Source: Telluribacter roseus
Lineage (GTDB): Bacteria; Bacteroidota; Bacteroidia; Cytophagales; Spirosomataceae
NCBI RefSeq assembly: GCF_017355915.2
Contig: NZ_JAFEUV020000009.1
Location: forward strand, 1-64,000
DNA: 64,000 nt
Direction of reading: 5' to 3'
Shown here: positions 16,862-24,477 of the stretch, piece by piece
How positions within the stretch are numbered: the first letter of the stretch is position 1
How the letters are laid out: every line of letters begins with the position of its first letter
Translations under genes and position numbers: made by a program
Notes under the pieces: model-generated
Seen by the model: the letters and a program-made list of their open reading frames with translations, nothing else
What the model was told of the DNA's origin: nothing
Databases searched by the model: none

Positions 16862-17719
16862 CTACCTGTCAGAATCTACATACACCCTTCTGAATTCATG
16901 GGGGGCTATGCCGGTGTTCTTTTTAAAGAAATGGCTAAACTGCTCCGGGCTGGTAAAGTTGAGGGCAAAGGCAATCTCTTTGACGGGGCTGGCCGAAAAC
17001 AGCAGCGAACGCTTCGCTTCGGCTATGAGCTGACCATTTATAATCTCTTTGGCTCCTTTTCCACTGCTTCGTTTGCATATTTCGGTGAGCTTGCGGGCAG
17101 TTATATGCAGTTGGTCGGCAAACCCGGCTACTTCATGCCGTAGCTTGTACTGAGTACTCACCAATTCAATGTACTGGCGGTATAGTTGCTTTTCTTCATC
17201 ATCATAGCCCTGATGCAAACTCGCATTGATATTCGCTATCTTGATCATGATTATCTTCAGGTAAGCGGCCAGGGCGTCCAGTTTGTTACTATAGCCAGGT
17301 TTCTCATTTTCCTGGTATAGCGCCCGGAACAAGAACAGGAGTTCCTGTAAGTCAGCGGGGGAAATATGTAGTTGCTGGTTGGCTTCCGCATTATTAAAGA
17401 GTACGGCCTTGCAGTTGCTGGCACTGGCCGGTGCTTTTTCCCAGAAGCAATTACCGAATAGTATTTCATAGCCTTCCAGTTGTACCCCTTCCACAAAGGC
17501 TTTCACCTGCCCTGTCGCCATCAGCAGCAGCTGATTTGCCCCCAACACATAATGGCCATCGTCAATCTGTATAGCTCCACTAGCCTTTACAATCAGGTAA
17601 ATTCTATTGTACCGCAACCTGACCGGCCGGCTCTCTACATCCTGACAGGTTTGCAAAAGCTTTACCGAAAAAGAGTCCTGAACCTCCTGGTCCATTATAA
17701 TAGGGGTAGCAAGCAACAT
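16862..17719 (-). CDS. AraC family transcriptional regulator
   Basis: The longest frame starts with TTG at 17776; the first ATG is at 17719 and a second at 17695, and I use 17719 (285 residues). The N-terminal two thirds form an effector-binding domain with no clear family tag. The C-terminal about 100 residues hold the two AraC helix-turn-helices: VAGFADQLHITARKLTEICK, and VKEIAFALNFTSPEQFSHFFK with KKNTGIAPHEFRR. It probably regulates the HD-domain gene next to it, which is inference from position. Effector unknown. Confidence 0.85.
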   Translation of the reverse strand: MLLATPIIMDQEVQDSFSVKLLQTCQDVESRPVRLRYNRIYLIVKASGAIQIDDGHYVLGANQLLLMATGQVKAFVEGVQLEGYEILFGNCFWEKAPASASNCKAVLFNNAEANQQLHISPADLQELLFLFRALYQENEKPGYSNKLDALAAYLKIIMIKIANINASLHQGYDDEEKQLYRQYIELVSTQYKLRHEVAGFADQLHITARKLTEICKRSSGKGAKEIINGQLIAEAKRSLLFSASPVKEIAFALNFTSPEQFSHFFKKNTGIAPHEFRRVYVDSDR

Positions 17720-17810
17720 AGTAGAAATGCTTAAAGGCACAAAGATAGTAGGCAATTTACCCTTGGTCGTCCCCAACGGCTTTTACTAATGTACTGAATT
17801 TTGACTACAC

Positions 17811-18275
17811 CTAAAATGCCCGGAAATTAGGTCGGCTTGTGAGGGGTGAAAATGACCAGGGTATGGAGGTCAGGACGATGAAAAGTCCTATGGCAAACCA
17901 GATCGCCATAGTCCTGAACTTCTCGGCGTCGGTCGGTCTGCGTTTTGCTTTTGCTGAACCGATTGTAATAACTACAACGGCGGTGATCATCATGGAGCTG
18001 TGCTCCATTCCGAAAAAGCGGATTTCTCTCTGGTGAATAGCGTTCCAGAAATTGTGCAGAAAGTAGTCAACAATTGGGCTGATGAAGTAAAGCACCAGTC
18101 CCAGGGTCAGTTGAATGTGTGCAATGGTAGCAGTCCAATGCCGGACGGAGTTATCGAATCCTCTAAACTCCCTCTTGGAAAGCCAACCTCTATAAGCATG
18201 AACTATGGCAAATAGTAAACTGGCCAGTACCAGCCAACGAATGGATGAATGTAAGGCTAATAGGATTGAATACAT
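17811..18275 (-). CDS. Four-helix membrane protein, cytochrome b561-like
   Basis: The 154-residue protein has four predicted membrane helices and several membrane-facing His residues: LHSSIRW in helix 1, VRHWTATIAHIQLTLG in helix 2, and GMEHSSMM in helix 3. Spaced histidines in a four-helix protein suggest haem b binding, as in small cytochrome b561-like proteins of Bacteroidota, but no family is certain. It begins one base after the stop of the DUF6010 gene upstream, so the two form a tight operon under the TetR operator at 18756-18779. Confidence 0.6.
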   Translation of the reverse strand: MYSILLALHSSIRWLVLASLLFAIVHAYRGWLSKREFRGFDNSVRHWTATIAHIQLTLGLVLYFISPIVDYFLHNFWNAIHQREIRFFGMEHSSMMITAVVVITIGSAKAKRRPTDAEKFRTMAIWFAIGLFIVLTSIPWSFSPLTSRPNFRAF

Positions 18276-18276
18276 T

Positions 18277-18720
18277 TTATATCGTGATCATCTTTTGCTT
18301 CCGGAAGAGATTCCAAACCGAAGGCGCTCCAAAAAAGAACCAAACAGCAAGAATGGGGTCGCAAACAGCACAACCTGCCGAGGAAGAGGGTTCAAGATAC
18401 ACGATTGGACTTCCGTATACATGGTGTAGTAAATCCCAAACGGTATGAAGCAACCAACCAATCCCAATAAAGTAATAATGCTTTAGCCCTTTGTAGGCTA
18501 CAAATAGCATTATTGTACCAAACATAAATTCCCACACACCCAAACCGCCACTCCAATACACACCGCCTGCCCCTGCAATAAGTATGGCATTGATCTTTTG
18601 TCGGCTGGGCTCTTTTACCAATGACATCAGGGCAATAAAAGCAAAAGCAATCAACACCGCAGCCAGTGCATTGGTGAGTGTAAATTCAGGAACTACATGA
18701 TTGGGTGTATCCATATCCAT
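18277..18720 (-). CDS. DUF6010 family membrane protein
   Basis: I place the start at the ATG at 18718-18720 (147 residues); the longer frame begins with TTG and would run through a TetR operator. The protein has about four hydrophobic helices and the DUF6010 pattern YWSGGLGVWEF, then YIGIGWLLHTVWDLLHH-type sequence (IGIGWLLHTVWDLLHHVYG) and a cysteine pair CAVCDPI. The function is unknown. It is first in a two-gene unit with the four-helix protein and is probably repressed by the neighbouring TetR protein. Confidence 0.7.
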   Translation of the reverse strand: MDMDTPNHVVPEFTLTNALAAVLIAFAFIALMSLVKEPSRQKINAILIAGAGGVYWSGGLGVWEFMFGTIMLFVAYKGLKHYYFIGIGWLLHTVWDLLHHVYGSPIVYLEPSSSAGCAVCDPILAVWFFFGAPSVWNLFRKQKMITI

Positions 18721-18755
18721 TAACTGGTTCTCTATTTCGGTGCTAAGGTAAACCG

Positions 18756-18779
18756 AAAACATACTAACTAGTATGTTTT
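18756..18779 (-). promoter_or_regulatory. TetR operator before the DUF6010 gene
   Basis: AAAACATACT-N4-AGTATGTTTT is a perfect 10-base inverted repeat. It shares the core ATACT-N4-AGTAT with a second site before the tetR gene. The site lies between tetR and the DUF6010 start, where a repressor would block transcription. Confidence 0.7.
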
Positions 18780-18790
18780 CGTACAAAAAA

Positions 18791-19381
18791 TTATTTCAGA
18801 CTATCCAGGTACCTTCTAAGCTCCTTTAAATAAGGCATATATACTTTTTTACTATTCTCCAGCTTTCCGTAGTTTCGTATACCCCAATAGCCCGACATGA
18901 CAAACAGGGTTACCTGCTTCGCGTTCACATCTTTACGTATAGATCCGTTTTCCTTTCCTTTTTCGATCGTAGCGGTCAATACCTGGGTCCACTGCTGGGT
19001 CAGTTCGTCCAGTACTTTGCTGAACTCGGCGTTCCAGGGTGTCATTTCCTGCGTAAAATTGGCAACAGGGCAACCGTATTCCACTTTCAGAAACTCATTT
19101 TCCATGAGCAGATGGTGCATCAGGTTGTAAATAGCATCCAGTGGATCCAACCCCTTTTGCAGAGGTTCAATAAAGCTACTGGTAAGGTTGGGTTTCAGTA
19201 TATCGTTGATAATGGCAAGACCCATTTCGTCCTTTGTCTTGAAATGGTAGTAGAACGCCCCTTTCGTTACTTGCGTAGTAGCTATAATGTGGTCAATGCT
19301 TGTAGTCTGGTAGCCATTCACATAAATCAGCTCAAACGCTTTCTGTAAAATCATCAGCCGGGTTGCCTCTGCCTTCTTCAT
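18791..19381 (-). CDS. TetR/AcrR family repressor
   Basis: The 196-residue protein has the N-terminal TetR helix-turn-helix: ATRLMILQKAFELIYVNGYQ, then TSIDHIIATTQVTKGAFYYHF with the typical KGAFYYHFKTKDEM recognition region. The C-terminal part is a helical ligand domain resembling the YxaF/LmrA group. The operator-like repeat ATACT-N4-AGTAT directly before its ATG suggests that it represses itself, and the same repeat stands before the DUF6010 operon. The inducer is unknown. Confidence 0.9.
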   Translation of the reverse strand: MKKAEATRLMILQKAFELIYVNGYQTTSIDHIIATTQVTKGAFYYHFKTKDEMGLAIINDILKPNLTSSFIEPLQKGLDPLDAIYNLMHHLLMENEFLKVEYGCPVANFTQEMTPWNAEFSKVLDELTQQWTQVLTATIEKGKENGSIRKDVNAKQVTLFVMSGYWGIRNYGKLENSKKVYMPYLKELRRYLDSLK

Positions 19382-19382
19382 A

Positions 19383-19404
19383 AAAGATACTGCTTAGTAT
19401 TTTT
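19383..19404 (-). promoter_or_regulatory. TetR operator before tetR
   Basis: AAAGATACT-N4-AGTATTTTT is an inverted repeat with one mismatch, two bases before the tetR start codon. It has the same ATACT-N4-AGTAT core as the site at 18756-18779. Confidence 0.65.
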
Positions 19405-19488
19405 ACAAAGGAACGAAGAATTTAGGAAGAAGTGGCATCTAAGGTAGCTTCAGCCTCACGGCTGTATCAGCGTTCAATAATGTTTTCT

Positions 19489-20439
19489 TCAGGCTGTACG
19501 GGTCTGACTGGCAATGGTACGAACATGCTCTTCGTCGGTACCGCAGCAGCCGCCAAATACATTGAGGTGAGCAAAGAGGTCTTTAAGCCTTTTATTTTCT
19601 ATACCCAGCTCCTGCGGGTCGCCTCTATCTAATGTTGTTGCCTCATCCAACTCCGCATGACTTTTACACGAAGCATTCGCTCTGATTCCTCGTATACGTT
19701 TGGTCCACTGTTGGTTCTTTCCTGCCTGCAATTCATCAACAAAGTGCGTGGGGTGAGCGCAATTGATCATAAAGTAAGCTGGCGGGTTCGCCACACTTTG
19801 GTCGACTTGCTCAATGGCGTCCTTCAGCCGCATCCCCGTTGGTAACTTCCCGTCGGTCTCTACCGTAAAGGAGATGACCACCGGCAGGTTGTTGGCATTC
19901 GCTGCCCGGACTATACCGATGGCTTCTTCCACATAATTCATGGTGATTGCTGAGACCATATCAACGGACGTATCAGCGAAAACCGCTATTTGTGCAGTAT
20001 GATACGTTTCTGCCTCTTCGGCAGTCATCCTGTTTCCTGGCGTATAGCCGTCGCCGCGTGGGCCAATGCAACCACTCAGCACAATGCTGTCAATATCACT
20101 CTCGAACTCCTTTTTAAGGTCTACAAGAAGCTGAACTGCCTTTGTATTGATTTCAGTCAAGGCTGTTGCAGGATATCCCAGTTTATGGATCCAGTCAGGA
20201 TTGGCCCGCCAGGTAGGACTTTCGAGGATGAAGTTCGTCCTGAACTCTTTGGCAATGTTCAGGTATCGTCGGTAATACTCTTTGATAGCCTGGTAGCCTT
20301 TCTCATCTTTCAGTAAGTCAAAGGCAGCAAAGTAAGGAAGGTCAAAGCCTTCCAGAAAAACCAACGTCGTTTCCAGTCCGCCGTCTGTTAGGAACAGCTC
20401 AGCAGACTCATTTGGTAGATTTGATTTGATCCGTGCCAT
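19489..20439 (-). CDS. Homocysteine S-methyltransferase family protein
   Basis: The 316-residue protein follows the S-methylmethionine/homocysteine methyltransferase barrel: LFLTDGGLETTLVFL at the start, LSGCIGPRGDGY near residue 120, a Cys in MINCAHP, and the zinc-binding FGGCCGTDEEH with Cys298 and Cys299. The three cysteines bind zinc, which activates the thiol of homocysteine. The methyl donor could be S-methylmethionine (MmuM-like) or a betaine; the sequence does not decide. It is transcribed alone on the minus strand with no visible operon partner. Confidence 0.85.
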   Translation of the reverse strand: MARIKSNLPNESAELFLTDGGLETTLVFLEGFDLPYFAAFDLLKDEKGYQAIKEYYRRYLNIAKEFRTNFILESPTWRANPDWIHKLGYPATALTEINTKAVQLLVDLKKEFESDIDSIVLSGCIGPRGDGYTPGNRMTAEEAETYHTAQIAVFADTSVDMVSAITMNYVEEAIGIVRAANANNLPVVISFTVETDGKLPTGMRLKDAIEQVDQSVANPPAYFMINCAHPTHFVDELQAGKNQQWTKRIRGIRANASCKSHAELDEATTLDRGDPQELGIENKRLKDLFAHLNVFGGCCGTDEEHVRTIASQTRTA

Positions 20440-20590
20440 GGTGTAGGTCTTGGTTGTGTATAGTACTTAAATATACACAATTTCTGCGGACGCTGAGTTG
20501 TCCTATTTCCGGGGCTATAAAGCTGGTGCGGTGAAACTTAGGATGAGAGGCGGAGGCCAGGTCATAACACGAAGTACGCCTGCTCCTTTG

Positions 20591-20914
20591 TCAACCTGCT
20601 ATTTTCATCGACTGGATTAGTCCGTCTTTTAGGTCAACATAGTAGTTGAGCACAATGGGACTTCCGTCAAACGAGCCTGAGACTTCTGCTGTCAAGAGAC
20701 TTGCTGTATCTGTCTCAGTGAAAGCAGTTGGTTTCAATACCGTTCTATACTTTTGGTTTGATTCGGCAATCCAATGCTGTATGTCAGCTTTTCCTTTGTA
20801 CGTTTTGCCCTCGTCAAGTACTACGGCTGTTTCAGTAAAACAGTCAGCATACGCAACACTATTGTAGTTGTTTTGCGCTTTTACTAAATCGGCTACAACT
20901 TTCGGTACATTCAT
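20591..20914 (-). CDS. NTF2-like / SnoaL-like protein
   Basis: The 107-residue protein is one NTF2-like domain: VADLVKAQNNYNSVAYADCF, a middle VLDEGKTYKGKADIQHWIAE, and a final strand LNYYVDLKDGLIQSMKI. I use the ATG at 20912-20914; the GTG one codon earlier is also possible. Such domains are small enzymes or carriers with no shared substrate. It starts 20 bases after the stop of the SDR gene and is probably in the same transcript. Confidence 0.75.
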   Translation of the reverse strand: MNVPKVVADLVKAQNNYNSVAYADCFTETAVVLDEGKTYKGKADIQHWIAESNQKYRTVLKPTAFTETDTASLLTAEVSGSFDGSPIVLNYYVDLKDGLIQSMKIAG

Positions 20915-20934
20915 CACTTTTATTAGTAAGGTTA

Positions 20935-21729
20935 TTAAATGGTGGGTATCGTTCCTCCGTCAATGACATATTCGGTACCTGTCAGATAGCCGGCTCTTGG
21001 CGATACCAGAAAACCAACCAGTTCAGCTACCTCTTCGGGGTGGGCTGGCCTGCCCATTGGTATTCCACCCAAAGCATCCATTACGCTTTGTGTGGCTTGC
21101 TCTACCGTGCTATTAGAGCTGGCAGCAATCCGTTCCATCATTCTTGTTGAAGCTGTAGTCATGATCCAGCCCGGTGAAACGGTGAGTACCCGAACACCTT
21201 GCGGCGACACTTCGTTGGATAAGCCTTTGCTGTAATTAATTAATGCAGCTTTGGCAGCCGCATAAGGCAACGTGGAATCATACAAAGGTAACCTGCCCTG
21301 AATGGAAGCGATGTGGATAATGACGCCGGTCTTACGTTCCAGCATTTGCGGTAAAAATCCCCGATCCAGCCGAACCGGTGCCAGTAGATTAGTCTGGATG
21401 GATGTTTTCCAATCTTCCTCCGTCAGTACAGCGAAACCGCCGCCGCCCGTTTCCGAACCGCCCATGTTATTGACCAGAATATCCAGTCTGCCGTATTTAG
21501 ACAGAACTTCCCCGACTACTTGGTGCGTCCCTCCGGAAGTACTCAAATCAGCTGAAATAAAATGCAGACCTTTGTTTAGGCTTTCGGATGCATTTCTGGC
21601 TGTAACAATGACCGTTGCACCGGCGTTAAGCAAGCGTTCGGCTATGGCTTTTCCGGCCCCTTTTGTACCGCCTGTTACCAATGCTATTTTGCCTGCTAAT
21701 TCGTTGGTATACTCAAATTGGTTTTCCAT
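20935..21729 (-). CDS. Short-chain dehydrogenase/reductase
   Basis: I use the ATG at 21727-21729 (264 residues) because GGGAG lies just before it; the longer frame starts with TTG. The SDR features are TGGTKGAG at 19-26, NNMGG, a catalytic Ser in HIASIQG, YAAAK with the active Tyr and Lys, and the C-terminal LTGTEYVIDGG. The N-terminal motif and an acidic residue pattern do not fix NAD or NADP. The gene is divergent from an HxlR regulator 125 bases away, a common pairing for quinone or aldehyde stress genes. Confidence 0.88.
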   Translation of the reverse strand: MENQFEYTNELAGKIALVTGGTKGAGKAIAERLLNAGATVIVTARNASESLNKGLHFISADLSTSGGTHQVVGEVLSKYGRLDILVNNMGGSETGGGGFAVLTEEDWKTSIQTNLLAPVRLDRGFLPQMLERKTGVIIHIASIQGRLPLYDSTLPYAAAKAALINYSKGLSNEVSPQGVRVLTVSPGWIMTTASTRMMERIAASSNSTVEQATQSVMDALGGIPMGRPAHPEEVAELVGFLVSPRAGYLTGTEYVIDGGTIPTI

Positions 21730-21769
21730 ACTCCCTTTTTTTTGATACAAAATTGGGAAGTATGTGCAG

Positions 21770-21782
21770 GTACTACAAGTAC
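21770..21782. promoter_or_regulatory. Candidate HxlR operator
   Basis: GTACT-ACA-AGTAC is a short perfect dyad midway between the divergent SDR and HxlR genes. HxlR regulators of the YodB type bind dyads with similar TACT...AGTA arms. The genome is rich in GTAC, so chance is possible. Confidence 0.35.
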
Positions 21783-21854
21783 GGAAAAACGAATGGCATA
21801 GGGATAAATTTCTCCCCTATTGCCTCTTTTGGAACATCAGAACAACTTTGCATT

Positions 21855-22229
21855 ATGTACGAAAGAAAAATACCGTTGAGCCTTAATTGTGGCCTTGACC
21901 TGATCGGCGAAGTACTTTACGGTAAGTGGAAGATGCGCTTGCTGTGGTTCATCCACGAAGGAAGCCAGCGACCTAGTGAGCTGCAGCGAAAGATTCCTGA
22001 TGCTTCACGCCGGGTTTTAAATATGCAGTTGAAAGAGTTGGAAGAGCACGAACTAGTCTCAAAAGTCATTTATCCGGTAGTGCCGCCTAAGGTTGAGTAC
22101 AGCCTGACCGAATTTGGAAAAACCTTGATTCCTGTCATAGCGGCTTTAGGTCAGTGGGGTGATGAACACGAAGAACGCCTGCGTTCTGTTATCGTGAAGC
22201 GGTTAGAACAGAATACGTCAGTAGATTAG
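21855..22229 (+). CDS. HxlR family transcriptional regulator
   Basis: The open frame extends upstream into the SDR promoter, but the ATG at 21855 gives the normal 124-residue HxlR protein. It shows the winged helix: GEVLYGKWKMRLLWFIHEG, then RPSELQRKIPDASRRVLNMQLKEL-type sequence and VPPKVEYSLTEFGKTLIPV. One Cys is near the N terminus (LNCGLDLIG), the position of the redox-sensing Cys in YodB- and HypR-like members. It probably controls the divergent SDR gene in response to electrophiles, by analogy. Confidence 0.88.
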   Translation: MYERKIPLSLNCGLDLIGEVLYGKWKMRLLWFIHEGSQRPSELQRKIPDASRRVLNMQLKELEEHELVSKVIYPVVPPKVEYSLTEFGKTLIPVIAALGQWGDEHEERLRSVIVKRLEQNTSVD

Positions 22230-22236
22230 CTAGCAG

Positions 22237-22272
22237 TTAGCCGTTGGTGGTGTTATCATCAACAACGGCTAA
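22237..22272 (+). terminator. Hairpin after the HxlR gene
   Basis: TTAGCCGTTG and CAACGGCTAA form a perfect 10-base-pair stem with a 16-base loop, between the convergent HxlR and DUF72 genes. There is no strong T run on either side. Confidence 0.45.
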
Positions 22273-22319
22273 AAACTACGTAATGAGATCTTGTGTTCCC
22301 TTACCCAATCCTTCTACCT

Positions 22320-23057
22320 CTACATATTCTCCAGCATCTTCTGCAACTTTTCGGCATCCTGGGTGGCGGCGCCGCCAATGGTGTTGTTAAAGAATACCCA
22401 TACCTCTTTTTCGTCCAGCAGCCAGTCGTTAATCATGTAGCCGAAGCGCTCCAGGGCATCGTCTGAGTAGGGGCCTGAGTATAGCTTCTCTTCCCCGTGC
22501 AGGCGCAGGTACACCTGGTCGGCGGTAACGGTTTCAAGCTTGGGCCAGCGGGGCGAATCAGCAATCACAAAAGCAATATGGTAGTAACGCAGCATTTCAA
22601 TGGGCTCTTCCTCCAGCCACGATTTATGCCGTACTTCCAGCGCAAAAGGCTGGGTAGGGTACTTGTCGCGCAGCAGCGAGAAAAAGTTTTCGGCTACCTC
22701 TACGTTAAAACGAAAACTGGCCGGAAGCTGAATCAGCACCGGGCCCAGGCGGTCCCCCATGATCAGGAAGCGGCTCATCCATTTTTCCAGCTGATCGGCC
22801 ACATCCACCAGACGCTTTTCGTGGGTAATTTCCTTGTGTAGTTTGGCAGTAAACTTAAAATGGGCGGGAGTCTGGGCCAGCCACTTTTGGATGGTTTTGG
22901 CCATGGTATAGTGGTAGTAGCTGCTGTTTACCTCGGTAGTATTAAAATGCCCGGCAAAGTAGGTCAGGTAATCGGCCGATTTCAGGTCTTCGGGATAGAA
23001 AATGCCTTTCCAGGCATAGCTCCAGCCCGAGGTGCCGATGTAGAGGTTTTCGCGCAT
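22320..23057 (-). CDS. DUF72 family protein
   Basis: I use the ATG at 23055-23057 (245 residues), since the protein then begins MRENLYIGTSGWSYAWKGIF, the conserved start of DUF72. Further signs are FYPEDLKSADYLTYFAGHFNT-type sequence, the acidic EVRHKSWL, and the C-terminal VWVFFNNTIGGAA. The fold is a TIM barrel related to sugar isomerases and UvdE. The activity is unproven, though the acidic cluster suggests metal or phosphate binding. The gene is convergent with hxlR and stands beside the cassette-like region. Confidence 0.85.
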   Translation of the reverse strand: MRENLYIGTSGWSYAWKGIFYPEDLKSADYLTYFAGHFNTTEVNSSYYHYTMAKTIQKWLAQTPAHFKFTAKLHKEITHEKRLVDVADQLEKWMSRFLIMGDRLGPVLIQLPASFRFNVEVAENFFSLLRDKYPTQPFALEVRHKSWLEEEPIEMLRYYHIAFVIADSPRWPKLETVTADQVYLRLHGEEKLYSGPYSDDALERFGYMINDWLLDEKEVWVFFNNTIGGAATQDAEKLQKMLENM

Positions 23058-23298
23058 ACTGCTCAGAGTTGTTGATGAAAGTGGTGAATCTTGAAGTATG
23101 GTAGGCAAGAGGGGAATTGGATGGAGTTGCCGCTACTGTCTGCTCCTTTAGGTTGACGAACAGGGCTTTGCATTATGGCGATATTCTGCGTTCCATCCAT
23201 CGACAACAGAAGCCCACTTAAGAGTTACTGTAAAAAAAATTTAAAATGCTTAACAGTGTTTGGTCAAGCTGGATCCGTTGATTATTAAGGAACAATAA

Positions 23299-23347
23299 GC
23301 TAATGCTGCGTTAGGTAAGCCACCATAACGTCAAGCTGCATGTTAGC
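23299..23347 (-). repeat. attC-like inverted repeat after the DUF6615 gene
   Basis: On the plus strand GCTAATGCTGC (23299-23309) faces GCTGCATGTTAGC (23335-23347); the second reads GCTAACATGCAGC in reverse complement. The arms end in GTTAGC/GCTAA, the same ends as the larger element at 24156-24344. The element begins six bases after the DUF6615 stop, the place expected of a cassette recombination site. Confidence 0.4.
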
Positions 23348-23352
23348 TACCG

Positions 23353-24105
23353 CTATTCACTCAAACGTAGATCGATTATAGCAATTCGCTTCGGGTAAAT
23401 TCCAACTTGGCTATTGTACAATTCATGAGGAAAATATTGTAATATGCCTATCTCTCTTGCGTTGATAAACTCGTTCGACAGTCTTGCAACTTTTCTAAAA
23501 GTTTCGCCGAAGAAATCTCCGTCTTGTGAAAGGGTTGTTGTGTCTCGATATAAATCTCTAAAGAACGGACATTTGAACAAACAGCGAATAGGTAACGTAC
23601 TTGAAAATCTGTGTATTTTGTCAAAAGTTCTGCTTCCCCTCGTGTTAATAGCTTTTTCAACATTTTTTAGTGGAGTAAATGTCCACCCCAATAGCTCTCT
23701 GTCAAAGTCTTGCTGGCAATGCCAATGGTCGGCTTGAGTTGCTTTTGGAAAGTAGTTATAGAAGTTATTTAACGGAACAGCACCATTAGCATGGGCAAAG
23801 TCTCTTAACACTTTTATTTGATATTCATCTTTTGGCGGCTTTCCAACCTTATGACTTAAAATTTTGTATCTGCCTGTAGAAAGGTCAAGCTTCTTTGCAT
23901 GGATTGCATAGCGTATCCAACCAAAGTTGTTTGAGCCAACAAACCACTCCCAATCTGTCCCCTTAATAGCCTCGAAAGGCTTAGGTGTTTGTAAAATTCT
24001 TATATTGAAGTAATTCTGTCGAGCTAATTCGAGAAGTATAAGGTCAGTTATCGTTTCCTCGCCATAAATAGTTCCATAACTATCTGCAGAATTTATTCTG
24101 TCCAA
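23353..24105 (-). CDS. DUF6615 family protein, probably frameshifted at its start
   Basis: The open frame of 250 codons can begin only with TTG. It contains the DUF6615 core: YGEETITDLILLELARQNY, then GTDWEWFVGSNNFGWIRYAI with the KG-DWEW pattern, IHAKKLDLS, and a C-terminal region of basic helices ending IIDLRLSE. The missing N terminus is found upstream in another frame (24093-24143), so the gene carries a one-base deletion. DUF6615 proteins have no known activity. The GEETxTD and DWEW elements look nuclease-like to me, but this is inference. The gene is AT-rich compared with its surroundings and lies in a cassette-like unit with a TIR gene. Confidence 0.65.
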   Translation of the reverse strand: MDRINSADSYGTIYGEETITDLILLELARQNYFNIRILQTPKPFEAIKGTDWEWFVGSNNFGWIRYAIHAKKLDLSTGRYKILSHKVGKPPKDEYQIKVLRDFAHANGAVPLNNFYNYFPKATQADHWHCQQDFDRELLGWTFTPLKNVEKAINTRGSRTFDKIHRFSSTLPIRCLFKCPFFRDLYRDTTTLSQDGDFFGETFRKVARLSNEFINAREIGILQYFPHELYNSQVGIYPKRIAIIDLRLSE

Positions 24106-24143
24106 ATTCGCTTAGATATCTCTTCAAACTTTTGAGTTATCAT
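24093..24143 (-). pseudogene. Out-of-frame N terminus of the DUF6615 gene
   Basis: An ATG at 24141-24143 starts MITQKFEEISKRIWTE and then meets a TAA. The amphipathic sequence with SKRIW resembles the usual N terminus of DUF6615 proteins and would join the main frame if one base were added near 24100. The offset between the frames (38 bases between starts) means one base was lost. No slippery heptamer for programmed frameshifting is present. Confidence 0.5.
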
Positions 24144-24155
24144 GATATAATTGCA

Positions 24156-24344
24156 GCTAACGTAGAAGCATTGGCGAGATGGCTGCCTTCTATGTTCCTT
24201 CCACCTAATACCACTGCTAATTAAGGGTGCAAAAGATTATTATTTTTAAACTTGACGTTATCCGCCAGCTTGAACTGAAGCTAAATAGCGAATAAAAAGT
24301 TTTGAATATATTGGTTACACGCATTTTGACAATGCAATGTTAGC
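24156..24344 (-). repeat. attC-like spacer between the two cassette genes
   Basis: The ends form a nested inverted repeat. On the plus strand the left end is GCTAAC-N6-GCATTG (24156-24173) and the right end CAATGC-N3-GTTAGC (24330-24344). This is the R-L ... L-R arm plan of integron attC sites, with unequal spacers between the inner and outer arms. The element occupies all of the space between the TIR gene end and the DUF6615 start. The outer arms do not match the classical integron consensus exactly. Confidence 0.5.
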
Positions 24345-24349
24345 GGTTG

Positions 24350-24477
24350 TTATTCTTTTTTTTCAATCATTCTGCTTAAAGATCTTTCCATAAAATAGGA
24401 GAGCTCATCAAGCATCATCATTTGGTCTTTCGAACCCACCATATTCATAAATATAGGATGATGAATTGTATTTTTGA
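24350..24477 (-). pseudogene. Out-of-frame C-terminal tail of the TIR gene
   Basis: After the TAA that ends the TIR frame, the neighbouring frame stays open for about 40 codons: VIKNTIHHPIFMNMVG, then SKDQMMMLDELSYFMERSL and a charged end. It reads as a natural continuation if GGG at 24481-24483 were GGGG. A homopolymer base loss, in the cell or in the assembly, is the simplest explanation. Confidence 0.5.

Noticed and set aside
24093-24143. Programmed -1 frameshift in the DUF6615 gene
   Set aside because: No slippery heptamer or following structure is seen near the frame change; a mutation or base-call error is simpler.
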